A stretch of 64,000 nt of DNA. It comes from Halorientalis pallida (GTDB lineage Archaea > Halobacteriota > Halobacteria > Halobacteriales > Haloarculaceae). Under the pieces are notes generated by a model. It searched no databases and was not told the DNA's origin. It saw only the letters and a list, made by a program, of their open reading frames with translations. Every line of letters begins with the position of its first letter. Positions within the stretch are counted from its first letter, which is position 1. Location: positions 496,001 through 560,000 of the forward strand of contig NZ_RDFA01000003.1 of assembly GCF_004118325.1 (NCBI RefSeq). The letters are read 5' to 3'. Below, piece after piece: positions 59,562-64,000 of this stretch. The position numbers and the translations under genes are program-made.

Positions 59562-60431
59562 ATGAAGTGGCGGTGTGAGCACTGTGGGAAGCCACACGAG
59601 CGAAACGATCCGCCGTGTGACAACTGTGGGCACAGCGAGTTCGAGAAGGCAGTCGTCCCGATGGCCCCGGAGGCCGAGGACGAAGAGGCCACGAAGACCT
59701 ACGCCTGGATCTGCACGGAGTGTGGCAACGATCATCCCAAGCACACGCCGCCCTGTGACCGGTGTGGAAACGCGACGCTGGAACGCCGGGAGCTGAGCTA
59801 CGACGAGGACGAGATCGTCGACGAGATGCTGGAGGACAGTTCCGGCCGAGCCTCGACCGCGGACGTGAGCTATCTGGACGTCCTCGATGCCAAACTCGTC
59901 TTGCTGTTTCTGGGCGTGGCCGCACTGGTGGCGTACCTGGCGCTGGGCTTTCTCGGTGTCGTCCAGATTCCGGGGATCTCCCCGACACCGCCGGTCCCCG
60001 GGAACGCCACCACCGCGGACGGACTGGTGTTCGCGGACGTGGAGTCGGCGTACGTCGACGAACTGAACGCGCGTCGGTCCGCCGAAGGGTTCGCGAACCT
60101 GACCGCCGACGAGAACCTGGCCTCGGCGGCGACCTACCTCAACCAACAGGTGGTGCGAGCAGAGTACGGCGACAGTGACAGTCCGTCCGTCGACCGCTCG
60201 GAGATCGACAGTCGACTCGGAGACGACTGCGCGGACGGGTACGCGCCCGCCACGTACTCCTACGATCTTGACCAGGCGAGCGACACGCCGACGGAGCGTG
60301 AACTAGCGCGGCGGCTGGCGGAGAGTTACGAACGGACCAGTTCCTTCGAGGACACGGCGGACGAATTGATCGGCGTCGACCTGCACGCGGGGCCCGACGG
60401 CGTCCTCTACGTGACGCGGATCGTCTGTTAG
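59562..60431 (+). CDS. Membrane protein with two zinc ribbons and a CAP-like outer domain
   Basis: 289 residues from ATG 59562. Two zinc ribbons are clear: Cys5/Cys8/Cys19/Cys22 (CEHCGK, PPCDNCG) and Cys51/Cys54/Cys65/Cys68 (CTECGN, PPCDRCG). A single membrane helix ([20 protein letters not shown]) follows near residue 110. The C-terminal part ([20 protein letters not shown]) resembles the first helices of CAP/SCP-like domains, but the usual catalytic residues are not evident. Function unknown. Its stop overlaps that of convergent rpoL by 4 nt. Confidence 0.72.
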   Translation: MKWRCEHCGKPHERNDPPCDNCGHSEFEKAVVPMAPEAEDEEATKTYAWICTECGNDHPKHTPPCDRCGNATLERRELSYDEDEIVDEMLEDSSGRASTADVSYLDVLDAKLVLLFLGVAALVAYLALGFLGVVQIPGISPTPPVPGNATTADGLVFADVESAYVDELNARRSAEGFANLTADENLASAATYLNQQVVRAEYGDSDSPSVDRSEIDSRLGDDCADGYAPATYSYDLDQASDTPTERELARRLAESYERTSSFEDTADELIGVDLHAGPDGVLYVTRIVC

Positions 60432-60709
60432 GCCGCCTCGTAGGCCGAGCGGAAGTCGTCGGCTTTCTCCATGACGCGGTCGGCACCCGCTTCGAGCGCG
60501 TCGAGCGCGTCCACGTCTTCCTGGGTCTTGACCGTCAGAATCGGCTCGGTCTGCCCACCGGACTGTTCGGGGTTCACGTCGTAGGTGGCGGCCTCGACGC
60601 CCTCGGACTCGAGGAGTGCGCCTTTCAGGACGTTCATGAAGGTGTGGTCCTCGCCCGCGATCTCGATAGAGAGTTCCGTGTCGGTCTTCTCGATGACCCG
60701 CAGTTCCAT
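60428..60709 (-). CDS. rpoL: DNA-directed RNA polymerase subunit L (Rpo11)
   Basis: 93 residues from ATG 60709 ([20 protein letters not shown]). The motif [17 protein letters not shown] is the conserved core of Rpo11/RPB11, which pairs with Rpo3 in polymerase assembly. An upstream ATG at 60751 is less likely. It is convergent with the zinc-ribbon gene. Confidence 0.93.
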   Translation of the reverse strand: MELRVIEKTDTELSIEIAGEDHTFMNVLKGALLESEGVEAATYDVNPEQSGGQTEPILTVKTQEDVDALDALEAGADRVMEKADDFRSAYEAA

Positions 60710-60875
60710 GCTCTCCCGTCCACACTTGGCGGCATTGAAGCTTACGAACACGAGAGGGACGCTCTCTGTCGGTACCCCGTCCGGTCTCGTCGGTCACCTT
60801 CGACGCGGCGAGTCAGTATGGTGGGCCGCGTGTTCCCCGCAAAGTATTAGGACCGCATGGGACTTGTGTGAGGTA

Positions 60876-63344
60876 ATGACGACACGCGCGGTCGAGCAGG
60901 TCGACGACTGGGACTCCCGCCCGTTCTCCGGCGGGTACCGCGGCCTGCACGACCTGGCTGACGACGACTTCTCCGGTATCGTCGCGGCGGGACCGACGCG
61001 ACTCTGCATGACGTCAGGGCGGGTCATCGGCATCCTCGACGGCACCATCGAGGACTTCGAGGACGCGGAGGGGACCGCCTACGAGGCACCCTCGCCGGCA
61101 CTCCCTCTGCTCTCGGTCATGCAGGACCGCAGTGACGAGGTCCGCGCCCAGTACTACACCGAGGAGACGAGCGTCGACGAAGTCGACCGGACGCTCACCC
61201 AGGGGAACTTCACTGGATACGTCGAGCTGTCCGAGAACGTCCTCAGCGGCGACTACTATCTGGTCTACCACCAGGGCCGCTCGATGAGCGTCGCCTGGGT
61301 CGGCGCGAGCGAGAAACTCCTGACCGACGACGAAGCCTTCGACCAGGCAAACGGCGAGGTCGGAATCTACGAGGTACGGCCCGTCGACATCGAAGTCATC
61401 GAGCTTCCGGAAGCGACCGCGCCCGCGTCCGAAGAAACGACGCCCGACCCTGACGCCGGCGCGGCGGCCGCCACGACGGCCGAACCGGACACCGAATCCG
61501 GGACGGCCGGAACGGAGACTACGAGCGAGGAGACGACCGACGACGACGTGAGTGAAGCGGACGCGGGGACGGCTGGCGACGACGCCGGGGGGACGGAGTC
61601 CGACGAACCGGCGGCGGACGAGCCGGAACCCGCCAGGGCGGCGACGGAGACGAGCGCGGAGACGGACACCGCGGCCCGGTCCGCATCGGAATCCCCGGAC
61701 GAACCCACCGAGACGCACGACCGGGGGAGCGACGGCACGGCTGGGGGGATGGCCGGGACGAGTGCTCGGGACGAGCGGACGCGGGACGAGCCGGACCGGC
61801 GGGAGTCCAGTAGCTCGCGACGGGACACGGAGCGGGCCGACACGGCGGGGACGGACGGACAGGGAGAACGGACCGACCGCGGCGCGTCGTCGCGGAGCAG
61901 TGAGACACAGCCCCGACAGCAGCGATCCGACCCGGAGGAGCCGACGGCGATGGACACGCAACGGGAGACCGGATCCCGGGGCGCGGGCGGACCGCGGTCG
62001 GGGACCGCCGACTCCGGCCGGAGCCGCGGGAAAGGACAGCAGAGTACCACCGGCAGCGTCGGCGAACTGGAGACCAGATCCATCCCGTCGCTGGACCCCG
62101 ACCGGACGAGCGAGCCCGAGGACGGGAACGGATCGCAGGGACCGACGTCCGGAAACGGCCCGACCGCGGCCGCCGGAGCCGGCGGGCGTTCGGAGCCCGA
62201 CCCCGGCCCTGCGGGGAATCCCGGGAGTGAGCCGCGTCGCGGTTCGGGCCCGACGAGTCGGGGGGCCGACGCCGCGCGCCACCACGGGACGCCCCAGCGC
62301 GACCCCGAGCGGGTCCAGTCCGAACGGCCGCCCGCGGAGGGACAGCAGGGCGAGCCGCGTCGGGAGCCAGCCGACGCCGAGCCGGAACCGGACACCGAGA
62401 GCGGCCCCACCCCGGACGAGATCGAGGAACTGGAAGACGAACTCGAAGCCCGTGAGGCGGAGATCGAGGACCTCGAAGCGACGCTAGAGACGGTCGAGGA
62501 CGAGCGCGACGAACTGCAGGCCGAACGCGACGAACTCCGCGAGCGGGTCGAACGACTCGAACGTCGGATCGACGAACTCCGGACCGAGGAGGGCGGGGAG
62601 TCGGTCGCGGACCGCGAGCGTCTCAGTCCGGCGGAGGCCATCGAGGGGACGAACCTCTTCGTCCGGTACGCGTCGAAAGGCGACGCGACACTGGAGGCGG
62701 CCCACGCCGGGAACGCCGAGGCAGGTGCGGTCAACGACAACATGCAGATTCAGTACCACACCCAGTTCGAGGCGGAGGACGTGGCCGTCGACGGGGAGCC
62801 GTTCGCGGCCTACCTCACGGACACGATCCAGTACAGCTTCGTCGAGTGGGTCGTGCGCGTCCTCCCCTACGAGATTCGCGATACGGGCCATCAGGAGGCG
62901 CTGGGTCCGCTGTACGGCGCGCTCCCGAAGATCGACCGGGCGGAGCTGAACGGGGCGGTCACCGTCCAGTACCAGGAGAGCGGCGAGGAACACCGGAGCC
63001 AGGAGCGTTTCGACGTGGTGTTGCGCGACCGGATGGGCAATCCGCTGATCGTGGCGAACATGAACGAGTCGCGCCAGCCCGCGAGTCAGAGCATGATGGA
63101 AGGGCTGATCACGGCAGCACAGCGGGTCGGCGAGTCCAAGGAGTCACTGGCCGGCGCCTTCCTCGTCACGTCGAGTTTCTTCGAGCCCGAGGCGATGGAG
63201 GCGGCATCGGACGCGACGGGGAGTGGCCTGCTCAGCCGCGACAAACGCGAGAGCTTCGTGAAGCTCTCGCGAAAAGACGGGTTCCACCTCTGTCTGGTCG
63301 AAGCCCGTGAGGAGAATTTCAACCTCTCCGTGCCCGAAATCTGA
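60876..63344 (+). CDS. Large protein with disordered linker, coiled coil and a conserved C-terminal domain
   Basis: 822 residues from ATG 60876 (MTTRAVEQVDDWDSRPFSGG). The N-terminal ~165 residues look folded (DDFSGIVAAGPTRLCMTSG, GNFTGYVELSENVLSGDYYL). Then come about 330 residues of Asp/Glu/Thr/Ser/Gly/Arg low-complexity sequence and a coiled coil (EIEELEDELEAREAEIEDLE type) of about 75 residues. The last ~240 residues form a second domain (RFDVVLRDRMGNPLIVANMN). That last motif recalls PD-(D/E)XK-type cores, but the acidic/Lys pair is not intact. Conserved in haloarchaea from memory; function unknown. Confidence 0.75.
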   Translation: MTTRAVEQVDDWDSRPFSGGYRGLHDLADDDFSGIVAAGPTRLCMTSGRVIGILDGTIEDFEDAEGTAYEAPSPALPLLSVMQDRSDEVRAQYYTEETSVDEVDRTLTQGNFTGYVELSENVLSGDYYLVYHQGRSMSVAWVGASEKLLTDDEAFDQANGEVGIYEVRPVDIEVIELPEATAPASEETTPDPDAGAAAATTAEPDTESGTAGTETTSEETTDDDVSEADAGTAGDDAGGTESDEPAADEPEPARAATETSAETDTAARSASESPDEPTETHDRGSDGTAGGMAGTSARDERTRDEPDRRESSSSRRDTERADTAGTDGQGERTDRGASSRSSETQPRQQRSDPEEPTAMDTQRETGSRGAGGPRSGTADSGRSRGKGQQSTTGSVGELETRSIPSLDPDRTSEPEDGNGSQGPTSGNGPTAAAGAGGRSEPDPGPAGNPGSEPRRGSGPTSRGADAARHHGTPQRDPERVQSERPPAEGQQGEPRREPADAEPEPDTESGPTPDEIEELEDELEAREAEIEDLEATLETVEDERDELQAERDELRERVERLERRIDELRTEEGGESVADRERLSPAEAIEGTNLFVRYASKGDATLEAAHAGNAEAGAVNDNMQIQYHTQFEAEDVAVDGEPFAAYLTDTIQYSFVEWVVRVLPYEIRDTGHQEALGPLYGALPKIDRAELNGAVTVQYQESGEEHRSQERFDVVLRDRMGNPLIVANMNESRQPASQSMMEGLITAAQRVGESKESLAGAFLVTSSFFEPEAMEAASDATGSGLLSRDKRESFVKLSRKDGFHLCLVEAREENFNLSVPEI

Positions 63345-63352
63345 GAGAACAG

Positions 63353-63658
63353 TCAGTTTTCGATCTCGGCGACGTCCTCGATCTTCATGTCGTCGAGCTT
63401 CTCGATGATGTGGTCGATCTTCTCGTCCAGATCGTCGACGAATTCGGAGGTCTGTTCGGTCGTGATGGCGCCCTGGCTCGAGGGCTCGATGAGGTTCTCC
63501 TCCTCGAGGACGCGCAGCGAGTACCGGACCTTGTGGTGTGGGTAGCCGGTCTCGTTCGACATCTTGACGATGCCGATCGGCTCGTTCTCGATCACCATCC
63601 GGAGGACCTGCAGATGGCGCTCGAGCATATCTACTTCCTTCTCAAGCCTGTCTATCAT
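63353..63658 (-). CDS. Small winged-helix transcriptional regulator
   Basis: 101 residues starting MIDRLEKEVDMLERHLQVLR. A helix leads into a winged helix-turn-helix (PIGIVKMSNETGYPHHKVRY SLRVLEEE region). The C-terminal part (FVDDLDEKIDHIIEKLDDMK) is a likely dimerisation coiled coil. It reads away from purA. The shared intergenic region has several TATA-like and palindromic sites, so control of itself or purA is possible but unproven. Confidence 0.82.
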   Translation of the reverse strand: MIDRLEKEVDMLERHLQVLRMVIENEPIGIVKMSNETGYPHHKVRYSLRVLEEENLIEPSSQGAITTEQTSEFVDDLDEKIDHIIEKLDDMKIEDVAEIEN

Positions 63659-63683
63659 GGCAATTGTTAACTTGTGTTCGCAG

Positions 63684-63693
63684 GTTTTAAAGG
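63684..63693 (-). promoter_or_regulatory. TATA box of the winged-helix regulator
   Basis: On the minus strand CCTTTAAAAC sits about 30 nt before the ATG at 63658, indicating a leaderless transcript. A GTTAAC palindrome lies between it and the start. Confidence 0.55.
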
Positions 63694-63747
63694 TTGCTGT
63701 CCGGCCTACTTAAAGAGCAGCCTCAAATTACGTGTTCGACGGGTACG

Positions 63748-63757
63748 GGTTTAAACC
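63748..63757. promoter_or_regulatory. Perfect 10-bp palindrome in the divergent intergenic region
   Basis: GGTTTAAACC is a perfect palindrome midway between the regulator and purA. It could be an operator or a TATA element for either direction. Confidence 0.4.
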
Positions 63758-63842
63758 TTTGTATGATACCACACGGCACGGGTCGCCGGAGTGGGCGGCT
63801 GCGCGGTTCTGCAGTGGCCGATTGCGAGGGGACCGTAACCTG

Positions 63843-63848
63843 TTTATC
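63843..63848 (+). promoter_or_regulatory. TATA box of purA
   Basis: TTTATC is centred about 26 nt before the ATG at 63871, fitting a leaderless start. Confidence 0.5.
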
Positions 63849-63870
63849 GGGATGGGCAGAAACCCCGGTG

Positions 63871-64000
63871 ATGACCGTAACTATCGTTGGGTCCCAGCTG
63901 GGCGACGAGGGCAAAGGCGGCATCGTCGACCTGTACGGCGACGCCGCCGACGTCGTCGTCCGCTACCAGGGAGGCGACAACGCCGGTCACACCGTCGTCG
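63871..64000 (+). CDS. purA: Adenylosuccinate synthetase (5' part)
   Basis: The first 43 residues ([20 protein letters not shown] ...) carry the GDEGKG phosphate loop of PurA, which joins IMP and aspartate using [14 protein letters not shown] follows as in all PurA proteins. An in-frame ATG 108 nt upstream would add 36 residues, but the family starts at MTVTIVGSQ. The gene continues past the right edge. Confidence 0.95.
   Translation, partial: MTVTIVGSQLGDEGKGGIVDLYGDAADVVVRYQGGDNAGHTVV

Noticed and set aside
60585-60875. Upstream extension of the 822-residue protein
   Set aside because: It would overlap rpoL on the other strand and adds non-family-like sequence; ATG 60876 is the better start.
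63763-63870. 36-residue N-terminal extension of PurA
   Set aside because: In frame and open, but PurA proteins begin at MTVTIVGSQ and the TATA box fits the start at 63871.

Overview
The window comes from a halophilic archaeon (class Halobacteria). The evidence is the GC-rich, strongly acidic proteome, archaeal ribosomal proteins S15 and S3ae, RNA polymerase subunit L, the KEOPS subunit Pcc1, a halocyanin-type copper protein, Nuo genes without E/F/G, and TATA boxes about 25-30 nt upstream of leaderless starts. Genus cannot be fixed from sequence alone; gene order fits many haloarchaea.

1-19.6 kb: a type IV pilus/secretion region. A PilB-type ATPase and PilC-type membrane platform head five small pilin-like genes (4836-8381), with a convergent gene for a giant 1300-residue pilin-like protein (8729-12631). 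A second, paralogous set of the same five types plus its own convergent partner (14662-19608) follows without ATPase or platform genes. Between the sets lie a duplicated YccF protein, a six-helix membrane protein, tRNA-Ala(GGC), and a repeat-rich stretch carrying tRNA 3'-end fragments. The two sets probably share one assembly machine but make different minor-pilin complexes.

19.9-25.8 kb: translation genes rps15 - degenerate recJ - pcc1 - rps1e, then a halocyanin lipoprotein, a small membrane protein, archaetidylserine synthase, and an IS200/IS605-type element. Its tnpB is broken by a 56-nt twin-hairpin insertion, and its right end touches the pssA stop codon.

25.8-48.7 kb: mixed chromosomal genes. 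They include a HEAT-repeat protein, a GlcD/GlpC-type FAD/Fe-S oxidoreductase, a multi-PAS/GAF histidine kinase with a degenerate receiver, an exported phospholipase-D-like protein, a Pro/Gln-rich protein, a DHH/S1 RecJ-like nuclease, a JAMM protease with ribL, a PNPOx protein, an AbrB/PIN toxin-antitoxin pair, an aminotransferase with ribH, an Agl23-like membrane protein, purK-purE, and two related lipoproteins.

48.8-59.4 kb: the nuoA-B-CD-H-I-J1-J2-K-L-M-N cluster for the respiratory complex I-like enzyme. It lacks the NADH-input module; C and D are fused and J is split.

59.5-64 kb: a zinc-ribbon membrane protein, rpoL, a large disordered/coiled-coil protein, a winged-helix regulator, and the start of purA.

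Family names are recognised from memory and visible motifs; no database search was run.
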